Source of the DNA: Iris pallida
Lineage: Eukaryota; Streptophyta; Magnoliopsida; Asparagales; Iridaceae
Assembly: GCA_029216955.1 (NCBI GenBank)
Contig: JANAVB010044017.1
Span: forward strand, 4,982,234 to 5,046,233
DNA: 64,000 nt
Reading direction: 5' to 3'
Shown: in pieces, positions 1-10,215 of the stretch
Layout: every line of letters starts with the position of its first letter
Position numbering within the stretch: position 1 is the first letter of the stretch
Made by a program: the position numbers and the translations under genes
Notes under the pieces: model-generated
What the model was told of the DNA's origin: nothing
The model's database searches: none
Seen by the model: only the letters and a program-made list of their open reading frames with translations

Positions 1-1196
1 AAAACTCTTTTCTTTTTGTTTCTTGTGGGCTCGCTATCGAATTTTTTTACTATTAGTCTCTGGTTTATAATATATGAAAGTAGAGCAATCCTTCCCCATC
101 TGTCATCGACGAGGACGAACTCATACTCCCCACATATTGTGGAAAAGTAGTGTAATATTGCGATAGAGGGTGGAGACTATGGAGGTAAGAAATTCAGTAT
201 CATATCTATTTGTCTAATTTACAATAGGAAAAAAAAGCAAAAGTGGAAAAAACAAAAATTCTAGCATAAGTTTTTCAAAAGATTAACGAGCTTAGAATTC
301 GTTCCTAATTAAGAAACGATGAAAAGGAAAGATATCCATCAACTATAGATATAAATATGCTTTACAATCAATATAAGCCTGATGTCAAGAACTATTAATG
401 TAAACAACAAGAAAATATTCTTTCAGTCATTAATTCAAACAGATGGTGAATGTAATTCCAGTTCCTAGTTAGAAGAAGTAATACAAAAACTATATTTATA
501 CAAAAACAAGGATTAGCCAACTCCTCTTCTCCTCCTCACCCCTTCATTTCCTACAGCCACTTCAAATCAACAAAAGAGAACTATAATGAAGTTGATGACA
601 AATTGAAGCTTACAAGGTATATAAGCTAGGCCTGAACTTGTGCATGTGGCAGTGACTATATAAAAACACGAGGAAGCTTCTAATCAAATATGCTCAAAGT
701 GTGCATGTCCGCTTAGTTTATAGATTGTGCAAAAGTACACTCAAGAATAATAGAAGGAACTTGGTCAAGTTTGTCAATCAGAATAGAACCTGGGAAACGA
801 TACGGAAAGAAGAGTCACACCACAACAGCAATGAAGGCAATCCACAATCCAATCACACCCCTGAGAAGTTTATGATATATTTAAAAAACATGTCAGCAGG
901 TATAAGCATTCAATAATACAGAAAGAAAAGATGTCGAGCAATACCAACAACACTCTGATAGGCTTAGAAAGTTAGAAAACATGTTGCTAAAATGATTACA
1001 CATGTTCAACTCAAAATTTCTCGATTTGCTAAAGAGCATTTTAAAATTGGAAGACAGTACTTTGGCTGTTGAGTTGCCTGTTTAAATATTAAAATTGTCC
1101 AAATCTATGTTGAATGCCAAATTGAATCGACAAGCTCAAAGTTCAATTTGATAATGAGAGTGGAAAGAGATAGAAAGTGCAAATAACACACCTAAC
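1..1196. other. AT-rich flank, no gene firmly supported
   Basis: This stretch is downstream, in minus-strand terms, of the HSP90-like exons. I searched it for the next HSP90 exon (the conserved ISNASDALDK block) and did not find it. One minor candidate on the minus strand is 815-860. There, an AG acceptor after a pyrimidine-rich run is followed by a short hydrophobic open stretch (GVIGLWIAFIAVVV) ending in TGA, which could be a last exon encoding a membrane tail. Nothing links it in frame to the exons above. Everything else looks like non-coding intron or intergenic DNA. Confidence 0.4.
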
Positions 1197-1787
1197 CAAT
1201 TCCCGAAGGAACACCTCCTTATTGCTATGTAAGCTATGGACTATAAGATCCATTAAGCGGCTAACCTGTACGATTAACAGTAGCTGAAACTAATGACATT
1301 ATCACAAAAGAGCAAAATCTACAAAAACATGAAACCAGTGGTACCTCAGCTTGGTATTCATATTTTTCACATGGAAAATCTGATGGTCCCACTGCTGCAG
1401 CAGACGAATCGTGACGGTTGCTAACAAAAATGTTGTTCCTTTGCTTTGATTGTGTTGCATGTCCAAAGGCTTAATGTTTGGTGCAGACAATACAGAAAAC
1501 CATAGCAAAGAGAACCATCATGGAAATCAACTTAAAAAGATTTCATCTGTCTTACAAATCTTCATCCGATGAAGCATTGCAACAAGCACATAACGTGCAA
1601 GAAGAAGAAAATGGACCTTATTACTGGAGCGGTGGTAGTACGGACTCGATTAGCGTTCTTGGGCCCCATCGACCACATCGAGCCCCCAATCAACCCCTTC
1701 CTCCGCCCCATCGAGGAACTCACCGTTGAGGAGGAGCATGATGGACTTCTTCACGGCGTCGGCCTTGTCGGCGGCGTCGCTCCCCAT
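1197..1787 (-). pseudogene. HSP90-family chaperone, N-terminal gene fragment (three exon-like blocks)
   Basis: Three minus-strand blocks join in frame at canonical GT..AG sites. They are 1787-1724 (ATG, 21 codons plus one base, donor GTGAGT), 1469-1345 (125 nt, donor GTACCA) and 1265-1197 (69 nt, donor GTTAGG). The last two encode KYEYQAE followed by VSRLMDLIVHSL and NKEVFLREL. This is the start of the HSP90 ATPase domain; this form of the motif is typical of organellar HSP90 (TRAP1/HSP90C type). The upstream sequence AACCCTAACCCTAG (about 1811-1824) resembles a plant 5' leader. The fragment stops at FLREL: the following ISNASDALDK exon and the rest of the protein (normally about 700-800 aa) are not visible in the remaining 1.2 kb. 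The short first exon does not look like a normal transit peptide, so it may be a chimera. HSP90 identity is confident; gene status and the first junction are inference. Confidence 0.6.
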
Positions 1788-1921
1788 GGTCGCCGGAGTC
1801 GTAGATGGGGAAAACTAGGGTTAGGGTTTCCTGAAGGAAATTTTTTTTATTGGTCGAGAAAGAGAAGCCGTGGGAGACTCTTCAGAGGAGATGAGTGGAG
1901 GCGCGCGCTCTCTCTCTCTCA

Positions 1922-2369
1922 GAGCATCTCCAACCCTATTGTGACTTTGGAAAAAAGTTGTTGCCACATAGGAATGACAAAATTTTATTCAAAAGTTTTT
2001 CTCCAATGCAATTGTCAAGTCAATTGTGAAGCTTATGTGGCAAAAATTAAAGAAGCATTGTGAAGTTGATTGTCTTGTTCTAGACAATGCATTTGACAAT
2101 GTCTTCTCTTCTATGTCATCAATTATGAATAAAAAATATTAGAAAAAAAGAAAGAACATGAGTAGTTGTCTTAAAAGTTGCCTTGGAAGTTGGAAAAAAT
2201 ACTTTTTATTGTCTCCTCCATACTTTTGCATTGGAGAGAGTTTTTCTATCTCATTGTCTTTTGAGATATAATTTTGCCACATAAACAAGACATTGTCTTG
2301 TGGCTCATGCCACATAGGAGCCACCTAAGACTCACAACACTTAACAAGACAATAGGGTTGGAGATGCTC
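1922..2369. mobile_element. MITE 1, TIR GAGCATCTCCAACCCTATTGT
   Basis: The ends are a perfect inverted pair of about 21 bp, starting GAGCATCTCC and closing GGAGATGCTC. The interior is AT-rich and non-coding, with repeated TTGTC/GACAAT words that also pair between the halves. The flanks read TCA (1919-1921) and TTA (2370-2372), which is an imperfect 3-bp duplication compatible with a PIF/Harbinger-type MITE. It sits about 135 bp upstream of the ATG of the HSP90-like fragment. Confidence 0.75.
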
Positions 2370-2372
2370 TTA

Positions 2373-2866
2373 GGCTGTTTTTGGTAGGAATGATGGAAAA
2401 GTGGAAGGAAGAAAAATCATAAAGATTTATTTTTCATCCATATGGAAAGAAAAGATAATTTTCTTCTTTTGTGTTAGATAGGATGGAAGGAAAACGGAAG
2501 TGATATATTTTCCTATGTTTGGTATGGAAAGAAAAGTGGAAGGAAGAAAAATAAAAAAATATAGACTTTATCAATTATATCCTCAACTAACATTTATTTA
2601 CCATTTGACTTTATTGAACTACTTTAAAATAATATAATTTCTATAGGGTATAATTGTAAATTAAAATAGGTATGCATTTTTCTTCCACTTTTCCTTCCAC
2701 TTTTGGAATGATTGATTTTCTTAGGTTATGAGGGAAAACCAATCCCTTCCTTTTTCCTTCCATCCACTTTTATCCTCATACCAAACAAGAGAAAATATTT
2801 CATTCCTCCCACTTTTTCCTCATATATTTTCTTTCCTCCCACTTTTCCCTCTTACCAAACACACCC
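2373..2866. mobile_element. MITE 2, Tourist-like (PIF/Harbinger)
   Basis: The left end GGCTGTTTTTGGTA and the reverse complement of the right end GGGTGTGTTTGGTA match. The similarity continues inward through GGAAAAGTGG(G/A)AGGAA. A TTA lies on each side (2370-2372 and 2867-2869), the usual Tourist duplication. There is no transposase. The left TTA is shared with the right edge of MITE 1, so the two elements abut. Confidence 0.75.
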
Positions 2867-2869
2867 TTA

Positions 2870-3201
2870 GGGAGGAGAACGTTAGGGAGAGGAGGAAAGG
2901 GTTTTCTGAGAGGTTATTCTGAGAGATCGGGAAAAGGTTTGATGGGTTTCTCGATTAAAAAGAACTACAAACATCAACAAATATAAAAAGTTTAAAAATA
3001 TTACTAAAATGGCAGCTAAAAAAATCCCGCCAAATTTTTTGCACATATATTAGTTGACGGTTATCACAAAACCGTCAACAAATAAAATGATAATTCTTGA
3101 CGGATCATCTAAAACCATCAACTATTATACTATAAAATTGTTAAATTGACATAAAATATGTCGTTTCTTGATGTAAGGCTAAAACCATCAAGATAACCCA
3201 T
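2870..3201. mobile_element. Outer CACTA element, subterminal region (left piece)
   Basis: From about 3051 there are three short hairpin units of the form TTCTTGACGG...AAAACCGTCAAG (3051-3080, 3091-3121, 3162-3193). The same unit continues on the far side of the inner CACTA at 45406-45459, which ends in a CACTA-type terminus. This left piece is therefore the subterminal region of an older CACTA disrupted by the inner one. I found no matching left terminus upstream. The span 2870-3050 holds nothing else that I recognise. Confidence 0.6.
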
Positions 3202-3650
3202 CACTACCAAAATACAGTAAATTGGCGACGGCGTTTTAGCGACGGAATAAATTCGTCGTCCGTAGCGACGGACTACCGACAACCTGGCGACGACTTTCTG
3301 GCTGATCGCGCACCAATTTTTTTTTAAGGGTGAACATCCGTCGCCTATCCGTCGGCACGCCGTCGGTTAAATAGCGACGGAATAAAAATCCGTCGGCAAG
3401 TAGTCACTCGGTAGTCACTACTTGGCGGGAAAATGTTAAAAAAATTGCGAGAAAATATCACTAGTTGGCGGGAAAATTGACGACTACTTAGCGACGGATA
3501 ATCCATCGATCAGATGATGGGATATTAGCAACGGACGTACAGTCCGTCGCTAAGTGGTCACTAAGTGGTTGGAAAAAATTTAAAAAAAAATCGTGTGAGA
3601 TTAACGACTAAGTAGCGACGGATTTTACCCGTCGTTAGTCCGTCGCTAAG
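3202..3650. repeat. CACTA left subterminal repeat region
   Basis: More than a dozen GCGACGG-type words occur in both orientations, interleaved with GGCGGGAAAA and GTCGGCA words. They mirror those at 41120-41292 and 44842-45405. Such clustered short motifs are the usual binding sites of CACTA transposase proteins. Confidence 0.8.
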
Positions 3651-3721
3651 TTAAAAGCCTAGCTTAAGTTGAACCGACGGGGGAAAAATTTCATTCCCCC
3701 CAATTTTTTCTCTTTCGAGGT

Positions 3722-3723
<2 letters not shown>

Positions 3724-3762
<39 letters not shown>

Positions 3763-4190
3763 GCGGCGGTGGGGGGCGGAGGGGAGCCGGCGGTGGTGGG
3801 AGGGGGCGGGCAGCGGGGGGGGTGCTGGCCGCGGGGGGGATGGCCGCGGGGAGTGCTGGCGGTCGCCGCGGGTGAAGCTGGCGGTGGTGGTGGTCGCCGC
3901 GGGGTGGGGGGGTGGGGGTGCAGGGGTCGCCGCGGATGAAGCTGGCGGTGGTGGGGGTCGCCGCGGGGGGTGCTGGCGCTGGTAGGGTGGGGGTGGTGGG
4001 AGGGGGCGGGCAGCGGGGTGGGCTGGCCGCGGGGAGGCTGGCCCCCGGGGTGGTTGGGGGTGGGCTGCGAGGGGGGAGGGGCTGGCCGGTGGGGGGGGTT
4101 GGGGGCGCTGGCCCCGGGGAGGTTGGGGGTAGGCTGCGTGGGGGGCTGGCCGGAGGGGCGGGTTTGGGTGGGGGTGGCTGGCCGCGGGAT
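3724..4190. repeat. (CT)n tract followed by GC-rich GGGGGTGGCTGGCCGCGG minisatellite
   Basis: A (CT)n run at about 3724-3758 leads into an irregular array of words such as GGTGGGGGG and CTGGCCGCGGGG. A shorter relative lies at 28141-28300 in the same CACTA. Long proline- or glycine-rich open frames on both strands here arise from base composition alone. No conserved protein is seen. Confidence 0.75.
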
Positions 4191-4194
4191 TGCA

Positions 4195-5360
4195 CTTATG
4201 TTATATTTATGCAGTGATCTTAGTTTAATATATGAAATTTACCAAGGATTGTGTACCGCCCATCATTTTTTTTGTTGTTATCAAAAAATAGTAGTTTACT
4301 GAGAACACTTTGAGATTGTGTTTAGCTGCAACCTGTTCTTCTACTTTATAAACTTCTATGATTGATAAAACTTTGATCTTGTGTTCCAGCAAATAATCAG
4401 CTGTATTAAGCATGTATGTGTTAGGAGCTAAATATTCTATTATTCTCTATTGTAAGTATTTTCTTAATATTGGAGATATCCTCTTAACTTTTGCACGTGT
4501 CACATGACATGCTATATTATACCTTTCTTATATAGTATCTTTTTTATTTCCATCAAGTTAATAGTTTATATTAGTTTGACCACTTAGACGAAGATGACAT
4601 ACTATGTTACACAATTATGAGCACGGATACTGATACATATATGATACAGATATAGGATACAAACATTTTCAAATGGATACAAATGTAGTTACCTATGTTG
4701 CATGAGTAATGTATGTACTGTTACACCTTTATATGCCATAAACCTGAGAATAACTGAACCTATAACTTGAGGCCCTCGCCTGTATACCCTTAACACACAC
4801 ACATTTGACTAGGACACACACACCCTCTCACTCTTTCACTCTCACTGTCATACCCTTAACACACACACACATTGGAATGAAACACACACACATACATCCC
4901 TCACCATATCACTCTTTGTCTATACACACAATGTTATCCTGATTGGGCTAGAAACTTGATCCTGACAGCGCAATGTTATCCTGTTCTCAGAAGGAGAACT
5001 ATGAGGACTATATATTTTTGATTACAAATATGTTTACTTTGTCTTACGAATCGGTATCGGTATCGGTATCAGACTATTTCTATGAGTATCGATATTGATT
5101 GCTTAGGCATCTAGGCGGTGTCTAGGCGGTAGGTAAGTGTTGAAAATTAAATTTAAGATATCGGTATAGAGTGAGTATCCTAAAAGGATATATATAAGAT
5201 ATCTTAGTAGTAGATAGGTAAGTGTTGAAAATTAAATTTACTTATGCCAAGTCTTTTGGGCCTAACAGAGTTATTTTTTTCGGAAATCTAGTATAATGCT
5301 GATTACCTCAAAAGGCTTGCATAAGTAAGAGTGTATAGAGCGTATATCGTAGGCGGATGA
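4195..5360. other. CACTA interior filler with AC-rich block duplicated at 28.3 kb
   Basis: No gene is supported. The block at about 4770-5060 (CA-rich words, then CAATGTTATCCTGATTGGGC and GGAGAACTATGAGGA, then a TTTGTCTTACGA word) is a diverged copy of 28330-29080. It lacks the B3 hairpin that occupies the equivalent spot in the second copy. The words GGTATC and GATAC recur around 4620-4680 and 5050-5090 without clear periodicity. Confidence 0.6.
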
Positions 5361-5364
5361 GTGT

Positions 5365-5825
5365 ATAGAGTAGGCCTCCCTACTCCCCTTCTTCTCATTC
5401 GGGTCATGAGGCATCCTATTACGCATCATATGATATACATCTCAACCAAAGCATGGAGAAATGTAAAAATATTAATATTAACCAAGGATCAGTATCGGAA
5501 TCAGTATCACCATGAATCTCATAGCTTGTTCTAACAGAGCATAATATAAAACCAAACATGAAGTAGAGCTTCACATTCACAATATTAGAATGTGAAGCTC
5601 TGATTCACACGTTTAGTTTTATATTATACTCTGGTAGAACAAGCCATGAGATTCATGGTGATACCGATTTCGATACCGATCCTTGGTTAATATTAATATT
5701 TTCACACTTCTCTATCTTTGGTTGAGATGGATATCATATGATGCGGAATATGAGGCTGAGAGAGTCGAATGAGAAGCAGGGAAGTAGAGGGAGGTCAGAG
5801 AGGGGGCCTTCTCTACTCCTCTATA
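5365..5825. repeat. Long inverted repeat (foldback), arms about 215 and 235 bp
   Basis: The left arm (about 5365-5578) and right arm (5588-5825) are reverse complements through long blocks, such as AGAGCTTCACATTC, the ATGAATCTCAT neighbourhood, CCAAGGATC and GCATCATATGATAT. A loop of about 9 bp separates them (ACAATATTA). The outer parts of the arms are more diverged. Element B is inserted 19 bp beyond the right arm. No coding potential was recognised. It could be a foldback element or an inverted duplication of unknown origin. Confidence 0.75.
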
Positions 5826-6427
5826 TTCTGGTTGTGAGACTCATTGTAACACCCACTTTTCTCAAATGAGGGTAATTTTAAAATTTTGTAATTATAATCA
5901 TTTAATAATGATATTTAAATCATATTATAATTTTTGGTGATTTTTTAATCAATTTAAACCTATTTAAAATATTAAAATATGATTTTGATGGTTAACTAGT
6001 TAAACCCTAGTTTTGCTAAGCCTAGAGACTAACCGTGACCAAGGGAGCCTAGTCATATGATTAGGATGACTAATTACAACTTTTTAGCCTAAGAGTATTT
6101 TCGTCATTTTGACAATTTTGTGAAATTGTAAATTGTATTAATTAAATATGTGCTATTTGTTAGGTTGAGACTCGACCTAGACCCTTAGCCTAATCTAGAT
6201 TAGCCTTGAGCTTAGAGTGTTGATTAACCTAGTAATGACAAGGTTAATAATATCTAGATATTCTAAGTAGGTTATTTTCTCTTAGGATATTTATGAAAAA
6301 GAAAGCCCTATGACTAGTTGAACCAATAGGAAGGCTTAAAATTGGGTGGACAACTCCTAGCCACTCATCTAGACCTAAAACCTAAACCTAAATCATCTAA
6401 TGGCAGCCATCAAGTGCCCCCCACTCC

Positions 6428-6436
6428 TATAAGTAT
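6428..6436 (+). promoter_or_regulatory. Candidate TATA box of element B LTR
   Basis: TATAAGTAT lies 583 nt from the LTR start. Equivalent boxes lie 585-592 nt from the LTR starts of C and E, which supports a shared promoter position. Confidence 0.45.
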
Positions 6437-8715
6437 GCTCCTATGTTGTTCTTGCCTATTTTTAAATACCTAGAAAAAGCCCTAATTGTTCCTCCCCAAA
6501 ATTCTTCCCCTAATATCCAAATCAAGCCCAAATTAGTCCTAATCAATTGCATCATCATCCCCAATAGTATAGGATGCTAAGGAAGGCTAGCTAGCAAGGT
6601 TTCGAAGTGAATTGACCGTTCAATTGGAGAAGGACACCTTTTCTTGTTCATTTTCATTGAGGTTTCACCCTCGATAGGTAATTGCCCTAAAACCTATTTA
6701 AATTTCAGTTTCTTTCCATAGATGCATTCATTTAGGGTTCCCCTAGGTGTAGCCTAAATTTGGTAGAAATTCGTGTCCATTTCGTGTCCGTATCGAATAC
6801 GTATCGATGTATTTAAATGGTTGTTTGATGAAATATTTGAATGGAATAAATTTTACTAATTTCGAAAACTAATTAAACAAAGTTGTAGCCCTATGCATGT
6901 GCTTTGGATTTCGTATGGACTGAGTCGACTTTCGTGTCGTGTTCGTGTCCAAAACGGACACGAACTCACTGCACGAGCAGCCGCACACATGTCCTGCTGC
7001 CACACGTGTCGTGCTCACTGTACAGACCATTTGGAACCACCAAAATTGGTGTGGAGGTCGGGGCAGTGACTGAAAAGTCACTCCCAAAGTTTCACGACAC
7101 CTCGTGTCGTGTCGGACACAAAAATATGCGCGCACTGATTTTGCACATACTGTGCACGCGCGGGAAACCCGCACTGACACGGCTTTCGTGTCGCGTGCAG
7201 ACACAAGGTGGACTCGTGTCATGGACTTGAAACCCTAGACCTATACCCCCTCTACGTGTGTGCATGAGCCCATGGGTGTTCGTGCCCTGTGTTGTGCGCA
7301 ATCTTGTACGACCCGGCTGCACGAGGTCATGTTGTGCACTGATTCACTAATAATTGTTTTCACTGATTGGACACTTCGTGTCCAGTTTCCTGAACACGAA
7401 TGGACCCCTATGACACATGTACATATGGGGGACACTCTGTACAAGTTGATTTGGGTTTGGATGTGGTGTTGGATTTCGAAATTAAAAGTTTTTCCATATT
7501 TCTAAAATGTAAACTGTCAGTTGGGTCTGAGAATTCGAATGTAGGTTAACTGTTGATTTGTGTGTTCAATTCAATGAGTATTTGACCTGTACACATCTAA
7601 AATTAGCTAACATGTTAGGGTTTATGATTAGCATAGAAAATGAGTTCGAATTTGCATTTTGGGTTTTTGAGATAAACTGTCAACTGATACACTTTGGTCT
7701 GAAACCTGAAATTGCATGTGTTGTTCCTGATATTTTAAGAATGTTGAAATGTTTAGTGAAACTGAAATGTTAACCTGAACATTGACTTGAAATGAGTTTG
7801 ATTTTCAACTGTTAACTGGGTTGTAAACTGAAAATGTATTCTCAGGTTTTATTCACATTTGTGAATACATGCTCTCAGTTGGTTTAAAACCTGAGGATTT
7901 CTTTTCTATATATAAATAATTGAGTTTTCCTATTTTAAAACCTAGGAACTTTGTTAGTTGATTTTAGATTTGGTTTTAATTGAATTCAAGTTTTGGAAAT
8001 TGATATGTAAATGTCAACTTAGAAATTGAAAACTGAATTGAAAATATGAGTTAGTTTAAAACTGAAACTGAAATGTGTAAGTGAGTTTGGTTGGGGATTG
8101 AATATGGAAAGAGAAATGTAAACCTTAAATTGCCCATGTTTCTAATGAGGATTAGTTAACTATTAAGTCTGAAATTAATATGCATGAACTGAAATCAGTC
8201 CCTCTCTTTCACTCACTCACTCTCTTTCACTCACCCACAAGCTCTCACATACACACACACCCTCCTACCACTGTCTACACATCAACACACACACACACTC
8301 TCTCATCACATACACACACATGTATACCCCCCTTAACCCTCTCTCTATGTATGAATGTATATATGAATATATGTATATATATAAATATGTATGTAGGCAT
8401 GAATGCATAATGCATATATGTATATATGTAAATATGTATGTGGGTATGCAATGCATGAATATATGAGTTGAATGAATGCAAATATGATATGTAAAGCATG
8501 TAGGAAATGCATAGATGCATGAATGAAATGAATGTATGCAATATGTTAATATAAATGCAAGTATCTAATATGCATGAATGTATGCAATACAATATAGTAA
8601 TGTATATATGTGTAGATATGGTAGCTAAAAAGATTTTTGAATATAAAATCCTTGATTGTATATATGATATTAATATAAGATTTTGGCATGGGCTTGGTAT
8701 AGGCTTGGCTTGGTG

Positions 8716-8962
8716 ATTGACCTAGTTAGGCTATAGTTGACCAAAAGTCAACATTGAGTCAATGTGACCAATTGACCTAGGTTGACTAAGTTTGAATTAG
8801 TTGACCAAACCTAAAGTTGACCAATAGTTGACCATTGACCCTTGATAGCCTAAGTTTGACCAGTTGACCAAGATAGCCTTGTTGTTGACTTAGTTTGACT
8901 AGATGTTGACTTGGTTTGACCCAGAGTTGTCCAAGAGTTGACTTTGACCTAGATTGACCTAG
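8716..8962 (+). promoter_or_regulatory. Array of TTGAC(C/T) words (W-box-like) in B 5' LTR
   Basis: About 18 TTGAC words fall in roughly 250 bp, most followed by C or T. That matches the WRKY-binding W-box core. The array is retained in the second LTR. Function is inference, because the array may simply be a degenerate tandem repeat. Confidence 0.45.
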
Positions 8963-10215
8963 AAATTATGTAAATGTATTGTACACTTCAATTATAACCC
9001 TCTTGTATACATCATGACTTGTGTTGCACTAAATAGGACTCAGATACCTCGTTTCGGACAGTGTATTCTCGCAGACATTCAGATCGCAGGCGAGTACATT
9101 CTCTGATCGTTTCATACTTGTCACTATTTATATTCTTGCTCTAGATTACTTTACTTGATGCTGACACTTGTTATCACGGATTGGTACTATATGGATCTCT
9201 TCTTGGGATGTTATCTCCCTTAGCGGGCGCATCGGATACTTCATGTCGTGTGTTTCATGTACATCATGTATTCTTTGCTCTTGCATTATTCATGTACACT
9301 CATGTTCTTTCATGTACGCTCATGTACTTTCATGTGCTCTCGTGTATGTTCATGTTTCCTTATGTGCTTCGTGTGTAACCAAAACATCATGTTCGTAACG
9401 TAACTTGACTGGATCCTTGTGTATTGATTGTGGATAGGGGTGAGTATAAATGGTCATATGATTTATCCATCATGTTCACTCTGTTACTTGTTGTGTGTTA
9501 CCATGTACAACATAGCCTTCTTGGCTGGTGTCCCTCATGTTCACTCATGTATATCATGTTCAACCCAAGCCAGTTACATGCCATCTCGTACTCTAAATCA
9601 CTAGTCACTTACAGTTCTTACTTATCATGTATATATTTCCAGTTATCAAATATCTCTCATATTTTCATGTACATCTTCTTACAGCGTTTCATGTATCTTA
9701 CTCTATTGCTTGCTTTATATTTCCTGCCATGATATAACTACATGAGATGTACTGTGCTCGCTCCCGTCCTGACTGGACCTGTTGAAAATATTACAGATGA
9801 TACTGAGTATTTCTATCCAACCTACTATGGAGCCCATCTAGACGATACCTGTGAGTTGGTCCCACAGGAGGATCCAGCTCTAGCTGAGGACGTCATCCAT
9901 ACTGTTTAGACTAGATTAGCTAGGTTTTATCTTATTTCTTATGTCATTTGTATTGACTTCAGAATTGTATTATTTTCTGGATGTTTGGGATGTTGTGTCG
10001 TTTAGACACTTAGACTTTCTCTTCTATTTGTACATCAGTTTGGGGATTTCATATTTATCATATCGTGCTATTTCCATCTCTAGATTTGTGATTGAGTTGT
10101 ACCTTATGTGATTTGTCCTCCGTTCGGAGAGTATATCATATTGTATTTAGTTGTGATAGTGACCTAGGACAGCGTTCTACCGCCGATACTGCGACGTAGG
10201 CTGGACGTACCCACT

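Larger units (their letters stand above)
5845..10215 (+). repeat. Element B 5' LTR (3' end lost)
   Basis: It is collinear with the second LTR for about 4.37 kb. It then stops at GTACCCACT, missing the last 34 nt (including CGGGTCGTGACA). A ~47-bp partial tandem duplication (CTTTGATATTG...) follows. Recognisable parts are a TATA-like box at 6428, a CGTGTC-rich segment (6770-7430), CA-rich and TATG-rich simple repeats (8180-8600), a TTGAC array (8716-8962) and a CATGT-rich stretch (9240-9690). Short open frames here are not conserved as proteins. Confidence 0.8.

Noticed and set aside
701..916. 71-aa plus-strand frame
   Set aside because: No recognisable domain and no supporting gene structure.
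3205..3660. GCGACGG inverted words as transcription terminators or small RNA genes
   Set aside because: Their clustering next to CACTA termini is fully explained as transposase-binding subterminal repeats.
3659..4195. 178-aa proline-rich open frame on the minus strand
   Set aside because: It is a by-product of the GC-rich minisatellite and the (CT)n tract (its end is an RE dipeptide run). Frames on the opposite strand are equally open.
8180..8592. Short frames rich in H, T and Y
   Set aside because: Translations of CA and TATG simple repeats in the B LTR. They have no conservation beyond the LTR copy.
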